Below are positions 1 through 7,048 of a stretch of 24,951 bases of DNA, piece after piece; the stretch's first letter is position 1; the number at the start of each line of letters is the position of its first letter. This stretch comes from JBKPIY01 sp046730475 (GTDB taxonomy: Bacteria; Actinomycetota; Thermoleophilia; Solirubrobacterales; 70-9), in the NCBI GenBank assembly GCA_046730475.1, contig JBKPIY010000103.1, positions 1 to 24,951 on the forward strand, read 5' to 3'. The notes beneath the pieces were generated by a model. It saw nothing but the letters and a program-made list of their open reading frames with translations, ran no database searches and was not told where the DNA came from. A program made the position numbers and the translations under genes.

Positions 1-1080
1 CTCGTGGACGGGGTGGCCGCCGTCGACATCGGGATGATCCTGCTCGACCCCAGCCCCGGGGGGACGAGGATCGAGGTACCCGAGGCGCCGTGGGATCCAG
101 ACGAGCCGAGCCCGGCGATGCTGGTCGCCCAGGCCGCCTCCGACCGCCTCCAAAGGCCGTTCCGGGCGGCCGGGCGGGCGGCGCGCAACACGGTCCGGAT
201 GCGGAAGATGACAGCGCAGCGCGTCCTTCGGACCGCCGAAGCCTTCACCGGCCTCGCCGCCGGCGGACCGACCTGTCCGACGAGCCCGCTCAACGTCCGG
301 ATCGGGCGTGACCGGAGGGTGGCGTGGCTTCGCGCCGACCTCGACCGGCTGAAGCGGGCTCGGGCCGCCGCCGCCGGATCGACCGTGAACGACGTCGTAC
401 TTTCGGTGACGGCGGGGGCCCTCCGGCGCTTCCTCGAGGGCCGCGGCGACGAGGTGCCCGACTACCTGGTGGCACTGGTGCCGGTCAGCATCCGCCGCCC
501 CGAGGAGAAGGGGGAGCTCGGGAACCGGATGTCGACGATCCTTGTCAAGCTGCCGCTCGCCCAGCCGGATCCGCGTAAGCGCCTCGAGACCCTCCGGGAC
601 GACACCCTTCTCCTGAAGGAGTCCGACAACGCCCGCGCCGCCTCGCTGTTGATCGAGGCCACAGGCTGGGCGCCGCCGACGATCAATCGGCTGCTCTCCT
701 CGGCGATGACCCGGCCGCTCGTCTTCAATCTGGTCGTCTCAAACGTCCCCGGCCCCCAGCAGCCGCTCTACCTGCTCGGCTGCCGGCTGCGCGAGATCTA
801 CCCCTTCGTCCCGCTCTCGCCGCAGAACCACGCGCTGTCGATCGGATTGCTGAGCTACGACGGGCGCGTCTTCTTCGGGCTGAGCGGGGACCGCGACGTC
901 CTCCCCGACCTCGACGATCTGGCCGGAGCGCTTCGGGAGGCAATCCGCGACCAGCCGGCGCCGCGGAGCCGCCCGTCGGCCGCGCGTCCGGGTCCGAGGG
1001 CGAAGGCGCGGGCCGGGCCAAAGCCAAGCGCCAAGCCCAAGGCGAGGGCGAAGCAGAGGCCCAAGCGCGCGCCGCGGTGA
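1..1080 (+). CDS. wax ester synthase / diacylglycerol O-acyltransferase (WS/DGAT), 5' end missing
   Basis: The reading frame is open from base 1 and ends at TGA 1078-1080. The first codons read Leu-Val-Asp-Gly, which fits the last residues of the HHxxxDG acyltransferase active-site motif, so the two histidines and the N-terminal part lie outside the window. Further family signatures follow, numbering from the first GTG codon at base 4: a PLN segment near residues 95-97, VNDVVL at about 128-133, and SNVPGP at 246-251 in the C-terminal half. Members transfer acyl groups from acyl-CoA to fatty alcohols or diacylglycerol, making storage wax esters or triacylglycerol at the membrane or lipid-droplet surface. 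The last ~40 residues are an unusual Lys/Arg/Ala/Pro-rich tail beyond the catalytic fold. Family assignment is secure; which acceptor is preferred cannot be told. Confidence 0.88.
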   Translation, partial: LVDGVAAVDIGMILLDPSPGGTRIEVPEAPWDPDEPSPAMLVAQAASDRLQRPFRAAGRAARNTVRMRKMTAQRVLRTAEAFTGLAAGGPTCPTSPLNVRIGRDRRVAWLRADLDRLKRARAAAAGSTVNDVVLSVTAGALRRFLEGRGDEVPDYLVALVPVSIRRPEEKGELGNRMSTILVKLPLAQPDPRKRLETLRDDTLLLKESDNARAASLLIEATGWAPPTINRLLSSAMTRPLVFNLVVSNVPGPQQPLYLLGCRLREIYPFVPLSPQNHALSIGLLSYDGRVFFGLSGDRDVLPDLDDLAGALREAIRDQPAPRSRPSAARPGPRAKARAGPKPSAKPKARAKQRPKRAPR

Positions 1081-1110
1081 GGGCCTCGGCGATCGAGGAG
1101 GGCCGAGCGC

Positions 1111-1126
1111 GATCGCGGGCGCGATC
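1111..1126. terminator. short GC hairpin between convergent genes, possible terminator
   Basis: GATCGCG (1111-1117) and CGCGATC (1120-1126) form a perfect inverted repeat, giving a 6-7 bp stem. It lies between the end of the acyltransferase gene (plus) and the 3' end of the tRNA-Ser gene (minus), where a shared terminator would be expected. No T-tract follows on either strand, so intrinsic termination is only a possibility. Confidence 0.22.
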
Positions 1127-1131
1127 ATCAG

Positions 1132-1221
1132 CGGAGAGGGAGGGATTCGAACCCTCGAGAGAGCTTGTAGCCCCCTACTCGCTTAGCAGGCGAGTGCCTT
1201 CAGCCGCTCGGCCACCTCTCC
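1132..1221 (-). tRNA. tRNA-Ser (anticodon GCT)
   Basis: On the minus strand the acceptor arm GGAGAGG (5' end at 1221) pairs with CCTCTCC (1133-1139), followed by discriminator G at 1132. The anticodon stem CTCGC/GCGAG encloses the loop CTGCTAA, giving anticodon GCT, which reads AGC/AGU. A long variable arm follows, as expected for a type II serine tRNA. The T arm GAGGG-TTCGAAT-CCCTC is canonical. The 3' CCA is not encoded, so it must be added after transcription. Confidence 0.96.
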
Positions 1222-1262
1222 GGCGTCTAGGACCGATTGTAGGCTGGATGGGTGAACGCGGG

Positions 1263-2702
1263 ATGAGCGCACCTGACGAGCACCCCACCCCTCCGACCCG
1301 GGAAGGCCCCGCCGAACCGCCGGCGGGCCCGGCCGGTAGCCGGCGTGAGCGAGAACAGCGCCGCAGCGAGCGGCGCCGGCCGGGCCCGCCCCCGACGCCG
1401 CCCGCGGCGGCCACGACCGGGTCCAACGGAGCCGAGGCCGAGCCCGACGAGGCCCCCGCGCTGCCCTCGTTCGAAACCCCTACGCCGCCCCCGTCCCCTA
1501 CCCCCCGCGAGGCCTACCAGCGCTACGAGCGGGCCTTCGAGGACGTCCCGCCGCCGTTCGCCTTCCTCGACCTCGACGCGGTCTGGGCGAACGCCGCCGA
1601 TATGCTCCGCCGGGCCGGCGGGAAGCCGATCAGGGTGGCGAGCAAGTCGGTGCGGTGCCGGCTGATACTGACGCGGATCCTCGACCTGGACCCGGGCTTC
1701 CAGGGATTGCTCACCTACACCCTCCCCGAGACGATCTGGTTGTGGGAGCAGGGCTTCCGGGACCTGGTCCTCGCCTATCCGACCACCGACCGCGGGGCGC
1801 TGATCCGCCTCGCTCGGATCACCGCCGAGAGCCCCGACGACTCCCCGGTGGTGACGGTCGACTGCTCCGAGCACCTCGACCTGATCGAGTCGGCGGCGGG
1901 ATCATTCGTCGCCCCGATCCGGGTGGCGATCGACATCGACATGAGCTGGTGGCCTCTGCGCGGCCTGGTCAAGATCGGCGCGAAGCGCTCGCCGATCCAC
2001 CGGGCGTCGCAGGCCGTCCGCCTCGCCCACGACATCGAGCGGCGGCGCCACGTGAAGCTCGTCGGGCTGATGGCCTACGAGGCCCAGATCGCGGGCGTCG
2101 GCAACAACACCCGCGGAAAGCCGCTTCGGAACGCCGCGATCCGGGCGATGCAGGCCGGCTCCGCCCGCGACGTCGCGGCCCGCCGGGCGGAGATCGTCGC
2201 CGCGGTTCAGGCGGTGACCGAGGTCGACTTCGTCAACGGCGGCGGCACCGGCTCTCTCGAGCTGACCGCCGCCGAGGGTGCGGTGACCGAGATCGGCGCC
2301 GGCTCGGGCTTCTACGCGCCCGTCCTCTACGACCATTACCGCGCCTTCCACCCGCACCCGGCGGCGATCTTCGCCCTCCCGGTCACCCGGCGGCCGGCGC
2401 GGGGGGTGGCGACGCTTCTCGGCGGGGGATACCTCGCCTCCGGAGTCGGCGCCCGCGATCGGATGCCGGTCCCCTATCTGCCCGGTGGCCTCAAGCTCGA
2501 CCCTTACGAGGGTGCCGGCGAGGTCCAGACGCCGCTGCTCGGCCCCGGCGCCGACCGGCTCGCGGTGGGCGATCGGGTCTATCTTCGCCACGTCAAGGCG
2601 GGGGAGCTCTGCGAGCGCTTCCAGCGCCTCCAACTGCTCGCCGGCGACACGATCGTCGAGCAGGTCCCGACCTACCGCGGCGAGGGCAAGGCCTTCCTCT
2701 GA
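1263..2702 (+). CDS. PLP-dependent alanine-racemase-fold enzyme, D-threonine aldolase / D-serine dehydratase type (amino acid deaminase/aldolase)
   Basis: The product is 479 aa from the ATG at 1263. An in-frame ATG at 1248 is an alternative; anything earlier would run antisense through the tRNA-Ser gene, and neither ATG has a strong Shine-Dalgarno. Residues 1-80 are Pro/Arg/Glu-rich and probably disordered. The catalytic part begins near residue 82 with an alanine-racemase-type barrel; Lys128 in the RVASKS motif is the expected PLP Schiff-base lysine. The C-terminal beta domain carries RHVKAGELC (His443, Cys450), resembling the metal-binding His/Cys pair of D-serine dehydratase-like enzymes, and ends in the family-typical TYRGEGKAF. 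Such proteins cleave or deaminate D-hydroxy amino acids; the substrate here is unknown. The gene sits between two tRNA-Ser genes. The family is well supported, the exact reaction is inference. Confidence 0.82.
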   Translation: MSAPDEHPTPPTREGPAEPPAGPAGSRREREQRRSERRRPGPPPTPPAAATTGSNGAEAEPDEAPALPSFETPTPPPSPTPREAYQRYERAFEDVPPPFAFLDLDAVWANAADMLRRAGGKPIRVASKSVRCRLILTRILDLDPGFQGLLTYTLPETIWLWEQGFRDLVLAYPTTDRGALIRLARITAESPDDSPVVTVDCSEHLDLIESAAGSFVAPIRVAIDIDMSWWPLRGLVKIGAKRSPIHRASQAVRLAHDIERRRHVKLVGLMAYEAQIAGVGNNTRGKPLRNAAIRAMQAGSARDVAARRAEIVAAVQAVTEVDFVNGGGTGSLELTAAEGAVTEIGAGSGFYAPVLYDHYRAFHPHPAAIFALPVTRRPARGVATLLGGGYLASGVGARDRMPVPYLPGGLKLDPYEGAGEVQTPLLGPGADRLAVGDRVYLRHVKAGELCERFQRLQLLAGDTIVEQVPTYRGEGKAFL

Positions 2703-2826
2703 TCCGGCGGGGGCGCCCCGCCGCCGCCGGCTGGCGATCGCTCGAGACAGCCGCGGAGCGGTGGTCCCGTCCACGACGACGCCCGCGTACCTGCGGACGC
2801 GGCCACTAGCCTTCCTCGCGAACCCC

Positions 2827-2915
2827 GGAGGGGTGGCAGAGCGGTTGAATGCGGCGGCCTTGAAAGCCGCTAGGGGTCATCAGGCCCCTCGTGGGTTCGA
2901 ATCCCACCCCCTCCG
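2827..2915 (+). tRNA. tRNA-Ser (anticodon TGA)
   Basis: Acceptor arm GGAGGGG (2827-2833) pairs with CCCCTCC (2908-2914), with discriminator G at 2915. The anticodon stem GCGGC/GCCGC holds the loop CTTGAAA, giving anticodon TGA, which reads UCA and other UCN codons. The extended variable arm and the T arm GTGGG-TTCGAAT-CCCAC are typical of a type II serine tRNA. No CCA is encoded. It follows the PLP enzyme on the same strand after a 124-bp gap in which I see no other gene. Confidence 0.96.
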
Positions 2916-3135
2916 CTAGCCAGAGCGTGTACGCCGTCGGCCTCAGGCGCCGTCGAGCGTGAGGGCGGGGTCAGGGTTTTGCAGAACCGCCCTGATCAAC
3001 GCGCGATCCGACACGCGCCGGCTGCCAGAACCGTTGCAGCGGCGCCCGCCACCGACCGGGAGGCGGGGCCGGATTCGCAAACCTGACGGGGACCGCCGGC
3101 CGACGGGCAGGAGGACCCGGGCGGCGACCGGACAC

Positions 3136-4230
3136 TTGCGGGGCTTCAAGCACATATCGGTTCCATGCGCGGTGATCGGCGCGCTCGCGGCGGTGGCCCT
3201 CGCCACCACCTCCGCCTGGGCGGGTCCGCACCTACCGCCGAAGCACCAGACCTTCTTCGGCTACACCGACACCGGCGAGCTGGGCTCCTACGCGCGCTTC
3301 AGCCACATCCTCCGCAAGCACCCCGCCGTCCTCGCCACCTTCGACAACTGGGGCACGGGGAAGATCAAGAGCGCCTTCGACCGCTGGGGCGCGGCCCGGG
3401 CGCGGCCGATGCTGACGATCCAAACCGGCCCCGGCTACCAGACGCCGACGCCGATCTCTCCGCGCGACATCGCGATGGGCGAGGGCGACGCCTATCTGAT
3501 CTTCCTCAACCGCATGTTCCGCGACTTCGGCCGCCCCGCGTACGTCAGGGCGATGCCGGAGCCGAACGGCTACTGGAACCCCTACTCGCCGTACAACTCC
3601 GACCGCACCCCGCGGGGGCCCGAGAACAAGCAGGGCTGGTACCGGCTCGCATGGAGGCGGATGGTGATCCTGATCCGGGACGGCGGCACGAAGCACCGGG
3701 TCAACCAGCGCCTTGCAGGCATCGGCCTTCCGCCGATCCAGAAGTCGCGCGGCCACAGGGTCCCCGACAAGCTCGCCTCGCCGCCCGTCGCCTTCGTCTG
3801 GGTCCCCCAGACGTTCGGCTCCCCCGACATCCCCTCGAACCGGCCACGCCACTTCTGGCCGGGCCGCAACTACGTGAACTGGATCGGCGCCGACTTCTAC
3901 TCCAAGTTCCAGACCTGGTGGGCGCTCGATCGCTTCTACAGGAGCTTCGGCCGCAAGCCGTTCGCCTTCGGCGAGTGGGGAGTGTGGGGCGTCGACGACC
4001 CGACCTTCGTGCGCCGCTTCTTCAAATGGCAGCGTTCCCACAAGCGGGTGCGGATGATGGTCTATTACAACGGCGGCCTGAGCGGCGGCGACAACCCGTT
4101 CGACATCGGCCTCTTCCCCCGCAGCCAGGCGGTGCTGCGCAAGCAACTCGACCGGCGCGGCTACCCCGGATACGCCCCCGAGTGGCGGCGGACGGCGAGG
4201 CGGGAGAAGGCGAACAGGCGCAGGCGGTAG
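3136..4230 (+). CDS. secreted GH26-like glycoside hydrolase (beta-mannanase-type)
   Basis: The frame is open from 2959, but the first 59 codons are Arg/Pro-rich with no secretion-signal character. Starting at TTG 3136 gives 364 aa with a classical signal peptide: a basic n-region, a hydrophobic stretch near residues 8-24, and Ala-Trp-Ala at 27-29 as likely cleavage site. An AGGAGG lies at 3109-3114, too far away to be a normal ribosome site for this TTG, so the start is uncertain. The mature part resembles GH26 (clan A) enzymes: Glu142 in AMPEPNGYW matches the acid/base glutamate, and Glu280 in FAFGEWGVWG matches the nucleophile. GH26 members cleave beta-mannans or related beta-glycans outside the cell. 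The C-terminus is Arg/Lys-rich. Substrate is not predictable; no sugar transporter or other polysaccharide gene adjoins it. Confidence 0.7.
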   Translation: MRGFKHISVPCAVIGALAAVALATTSAWAGPHLPPKHQTFFGYTDTGELGSYARFSHILRKHPAVLATFDNWGTGKIKSAFDRWGAARARPMLTIQTGPGYQTPTPISPRDIAMGEGDAYLIFLNRMFRDFGRPAYVRAMPEPNGYWNPYSPYNSDRTPRGPENKQGWYRLAWRRMVILIRDGGTKHRVNQRLAGIGLPPIQKSRGHRVPDKLASPPVAFVWVPQTFGSPDIPSNRPRHFWPGRNYVNWIGADFYSKFQTWWALDRFYRSFGRKPFAFGEWGVWGVDDPTFVRRFFKWQRSHKRVRMMVYYNGGLSGGDNPFDIGLFPRSQAVLRKQLDRRGYPGYAPEWRRTARREKANRRRR

Positions 4231-4251
4231 GGCTGAGCCGCTCCCCGGGGC

Positions 4252-4616
4252 TCACCGCTTGCGCTCGGCGACCAGCAGCGTCTGGGCGGCGCTGGCCGAT
4301 CTGGCCCCGGTCATCCAGCAGCCGGGTGTCGGAGATCCCGATCCCATTGCGCTCGGGGATCGTGACCGAGTCCAGGTAACCGGTACTCCATCGCGGTGTG
4401 ATAGCCGAGGGCCTGGCCGATGGGCGGGAACGGTCGCGGCTCGCCCTCCGCCGGGCCGGGCGGGGCGGCGCCGCGGCCCCCACCCAGGCGCTCCAGCTCC
4501 CGCCCGACCAGCGCCGCCGGCGGCCCGGCGTGCTGGGCAGCCGGGTCCCATGGACCGCGGGTCAGCTCGGTGGCGACGAGGGCGCCGTCGCCGTCAGGCT
4601 CGTAGAAGTCCGGCAC
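4252..4616 (-). pseudogene. decayed acyl-CoA thioesterase-like gene (internal deletions and frameshift)
   Basis: Read from GTG 4616, the minus strand encodes a recognisable thioesterase N-terminus (VPDFYEPDGDG, then VATELTRGPWDP and HAGPPAALVGRELERL). After a short Pro/Gly-rich stretch the same frame gives a middle-domain piece, IGQALGYHTAMEYR (about 4379-4420). A frame change near 4380 then yields the C-terminal piece TIPERNGIGISDTRLLDDRG. A further +1 shift near 4290 yields AAQTLLVAERKR and a TGA at 4252. Each piece matches a different part of thioesterase-family hot-dog proteins, but segments between them are missing and three frames are used, so a working product is unlikely. Small frameshifts could be sequence errors; the missing segments could not. 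It lies just downstream of a small membrane-protein gene on the same strand and converges on the GH26-like gene. Confidence 0.68.
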
Positions 4617-4645
4617 GCGCCAGGGCTTATCACCCGCGACAAGGT

Positions 4646-4918
4646 CTACTTCGACCGAGGCGAGCTCCTCGCCGTCGACCGAGTCGAGCTCCCCGCTGCG
4701 CTCGGCCCAGTCTGAAACCAGGCGAACACGAGGCAGGCGAGCCCGAGCGCGGCCGCCGCGATCCCGTGCTTGACGTGATGGTGGGCGGAACCCGCCTCGT
4801 GGCCGGGGAAGAAGGACGGCAGCTGACTCGCGCTGTCGATCCAGTAGATCGCCGCCACCACCAGCAGGGCGATGCCGAGCACCAGGGCGGGGACGATCAG
4901 GGCGCGGTTCTTCTGCAT
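4646..4918 (-). CDS. small two-helix membrane protein of unknown function
   Basis: The product is 90 aa, starting at ATG 4918 with a good Shine-Dalgarno (AAGGAGG, 8 nt upstream on the minus strand). Two hydrophobic segments are clear: about residues 6-26 and 48-66. Between them is a loop containing PSFFPGHEAGS followed by HHHVKHG, a conserved-looking His-rich patch facing one side of the membrane. The last ~17 residues are Ser/Arg-rich low complexity and may be read-through into decayed sequence, since the thioesterase remnant begins only 29 bp downstream. It lies 52 bp downstream of uppP on the same strand and may share its transcript. I recall similar small proteins in actinobacteria but can assign no function. 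Confidence 0.72.
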   Translation of the reverse strand: MQKNRALIVPALVLGIALLVVAAIYWIDSASQLPSFFPGHEAGSAHHHVKHGIAAAALGLACLVFAWFQTGPSAAGSSTRSTARSSPRSK

Positions 4919-4970
4919 CCAGGGGGCCTCCTTGATCCGGTTGGGCGAGTTTGAGCATTCGGGCTAAAGC

Positions 4971-5840
4971 TCAGGTGAGCGCGAAGTAGATCGATGCGGC
5001 CGCCCCGGCCAGCAGGCAGTAGACGGCGAAAGGCGTCAACCGGTTGGTCTCGAAGAACCGGAGCAGGAAGCGAACCGAGAGATAGGCGGTGACCGCGGCG
5101 CAGATCGCGCCAGCAAGCGCCGGGCCGCGGACGCCGTTCCCGGCCTCTCCGAGCAGATCGGGCAGCTTCAGCACACCGGCGGCGCCGATGATCGGGGTGG
5201 CGAGGAGGAAGGCGAAACGGGCGGCGTCCTCGTTGGAGAGCCCGACGAGCAGCCCCCCGGCCATCGTCGCCCCCGAGCGCGAGAAACCCGGGATCAACGC
5301 CAGCGCCTGGGCGGTGCCGACGGCGAGGGCCTGGCGCCAGCCGAGCCGGGCGGCGATCCGCTGGTCGCTCCCCTCTTCGGTCTCGACCACCGGCGCCCTG
5401 CGGCGAAGGAGCTCGGCCCCGTAGAGCATGATGCCGTTCGCGAACAGGAACAGGGCGGCGGTCTGCGGCGAGGCGAAGAGCTTTCGCAGCGAGTGCTCGA
5501 GCAGGAGGCCGAGCAGCCCAGCGGGGATGGTCCCGATCACCAGCAGCCAGCCGAGCTTGGCGTAGGAGTCGCCGGGGTCGACGTAGCGGTCGCGCAGGGA
5601 GCGCCCGAGCCCCTTCACGATCGCGACCCAGTCGGCCCAGAAGAATCCCAGCAGGGTCAGCGCCGTGGCGACGTGGGTGGCGACCAGGAAGGCGAGAAAG
5701 AAGTCGTCATTCTGGTGAATGTCCCAGCCGAAGATCCGGGGCAGGATTACGCTGTGGCCGAGGCTCGAGATCGGGAACAGCTCCGAGAAGCCCTGGAGCA
5801 GACCGAGGACGATCGCCTGGAAGTAGGAGATCGGGTGCAA
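4971..5840 (-). CDS. uppP: undecaprenyl-diphosphatase (UppP/BacA)
   Basis: This 289-aa polytopic membrane protein has about eight hydrophobic segments. It carries both BacA/UppP signatures: an E/Q-xxx-E motif with following Ser/His, QGFSELFPISSLGH (residues 16-29), and PGFSRSGAT in the second half. The enzyme removes a phosphate from undecaprenyl diphosphate, recycling the lipid carrier for peptidoglycan and other wall polymers, and confers some bacitracin tolerance. The start is TTG 5840, which gives an N-terminus matching the family (HPISYFQAIVLG). No Shine-Dalgarno precedes it; a TAAGAT lies 11 nt upstream on the minus strand, so the transcript may have almost no leader. An ATG 13 nt upstream is out of frame. 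Length is normal for the family. The small membrane protein gene follows on the same strand. Confidence 0.94.
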   Translation of the reverse strand: MHPISYFQAIVLGLLQGFSELFPISSLGHSVILPRIFGWDIHQNDDFFLAFLVATHVATALTLLGFFWADWVAIVKGLGRSLRDRYVDPGDSYAKLGWLLVIGTIPAGLLGLLLEHSLRKLFASPQTAALFLFANGIMLYGAELLRRRAPVVETEEGSDQRIAARLGWRQALAVGTAQALALIPGFSRSGATMAGGLLVGLSNEDAARFAFLLATPIIGAAGVLKLPDLLGEAGNGVRGPALAGAICAAVTAYLSVRFLLRFFETNRLTPFAVYCLLAGAAASIYFALT

Positions 5841-5986
5841 GGGAGGGCGGCATCTTAGGGGTCGGTTCCCAAACGCCGCCCGTCGACGGCGGTAACGATC
5901 CGCGTCTCGAGGCCACCATTGATCAGACCCGGCGAGCCCCCGCTACGCTCGTCGGCGTCCCCCACTCCCGAGAGACGGAGGTTGAG

Positions 5987-6388
5987 TTGGAAAAGCTGAA
6001 GAAGAGCGAGGAGGAGTGGCGCCGGGAGCTGACCCCGGAGCAGTTCCACGTGGTCCGCGAGAAGGGCACCGAGGCGCCGTTCACCGGCGAGCACTGGGAC
6101 ACCAAGGAGAGCGGCACCTACCGCTGCGTCGCATGCGGTCAGCCCCTGTTCGAATCGGACACCAAGTTCGACTCAGGCACCGGTTGGCCGAGCTTCTACC
6201 AGCCGGCCGATGACGATGCGGTCGAGACCGCGGAGGACAACAGCTTCCTGATGCGCCGCACCGAGGTCCTTTGTTCGCGCTGCGATGCCCACTTGGGGCA
6301 CGTCTTCGATGACGGGCCCAACCCGACGGGCAAGCGCTACTGCATCAACTCCTGCGCCCTCGAGCTGGGCCCATCGAGAGAAAGCTGA
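5987..6388 (+). CDS. msrB: peptide-methionine (R)-S-oxide reductase MsrB
   Basis: This 133-aa cytoplasmic protein spans a complete MsrB domain. Cys47, Cys50, Cys96 and Cys99 form the two CxxC pairs that hold structural zinc. GWPSF is at residues 66-70, and Cys119 in RYCINS is the catalytic cysteine that reduces methionine-R-sulfoxide. The residue before GWPSF is Thr65, where some MsrBs carry a resolving cysteine; an extra cysteine, Cys123, lies four residues after the catalytic one. The start is TTG 5987, chosen because GGAGG sits 4 nt upstream and no ATG or GTG is better placed. The gene stands alone on this strand, converging with the response regulator gene 18 bp away. The 146 bp before it, up to uppP, hold no gene I can recognise. 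Confidence 0.95.
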   Translation: MEKLKKSEEEWRRELTPEQFHVVREKGTEAPFTGEHWDTKESGTYRCVACGQPLFESDTKFDSGTGWPSFYQPADDDAVETAEDNSFLMRRTEVLCSRCDAHLGHVFDDGPNPTGKRYCINSCALELGPSRES

Positions 6389-6406
6389 TCCCGCGCGGGC
6401 GTCGAC

Positions 6407-7048
6407 CTAGACCTTGCCGCCCGCGCCGAGGTAGCTGAAGCGCACCGCCAACGCCACCGCCTCGGTGCGGGTGTCGACCTCCATCCGAGCGATCGCGTTC
6501 CGCACGTGGGTGTGGACGGTGGCCGGGCTCAGCGAGAGGCGATCGGCGATCTGCTTCACGCGCAAACCCTCGGCGAGCAGCTCGAGGATCTCCCGCTCGC
6601 GCGGCGTCAGCTCGAGCAGCTTCTCGACCTCACCGGCGCCCTGGCCCAGCTCGGTGCCGACGAAGGTGCCGCCTCCGGCGACGATCTCGATCGCTCGGGC
6701 GATGTCCTCGCTCGGCGCCGACTTCAGCACGTAGCCGGACGCACCGGCCCGCAGCGCCAGGGTGAGCAGATCGGGCTGGGCGTGGGCGGTGAAGATGATT
6801 ACCCGGGTCTCGGGGCGCGCCTTGAGGATGTCCTTGGTCGTCTCGATCCCGTCCCGGCCGGGGAGCTCGACGTCGACGATGCAGACGTCGGGCTCGAGCT
6901 CGTTGACCTGCTCGACCACCTGCTCCCCGGTCTCGGCCTCGCCGACGATCTCGGCGCCGGCGATGTCCGCCATGCGCGCCTTGATCGCCTCGCGGACGAT
7001 CTCGTGATCGTCGCAGAGCACTACCCGCTTGGGCTTGGTCGCGTTCAT
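6407..7048 (-). CDS. NarL/FixJ-family response regulator (REC + LuxR-type HTH)
   Basis: The 213-aa product has an N-terminal receiver domain: acidic pair Asp13/Asp14, phospho-acceptor Asp59 in CIVDVELPG, Thr87 and Lys109. A LuxR-type helix-turn-helix follows from about residue 148 (LTPREREILELLAEG) to 205. It would bind DNA as a phosphorylation-controlled dimer. The ATG at 7048 overlaps the serS stop as ATGA, which decides the start and indicates coupled translation with serS. No histidine kinase is in the window, so its input is unknown. An overlap with an aminoacyl-tRNA synthetase and a cytochrome c upstream in the same cluster is an unexpected context for such a regulator. Domain assignment is certain; targets are not. 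Confidence 0.95.
   Translation of the reverse strand: MNATKPKRVVLCDDHEIVREAIKARMADIAGAEIVGEAETGEQVVEQVNELEPDVCIVDVELPGRDGIETTKDILKARPETRVIIFTAHAQPDLLTLALRAGASGYVLKSAPSEDIARAIEIVAGGGTFVGTELGQGAGEVEKLLELTPREREILELLAEGLRVKQIADRLSLSPATVHTHVRNAIARMEVDTRTEAVALAVRFSYLGAGGKV

Noticed and set aside
1077..1262. Extended N-terminus of the PLP enzyme from the upstream GTG at 1077
   Set aside because: It would be translated across the antisense of the tRNA-Ser(GCT) gene and overlaps the acyltransferase stop. The added residues show no family resemblance.
2959..3135. GTG 2959 as start of the GH26-like protein
   Set aside because: The extra 59 residues are Arg/Pro-rich and would place the clear signal peptide internally. 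A start at TTG 3136 gives a normal secretion signal.
6390..6399. CCCGCGCGGG palindrome between msrB and the response regulator as a terminator
   Set aside because: A self-complementary 10-mer has no loop, and no T-tract follows; such GC palindromes are expected by chance at this composition.
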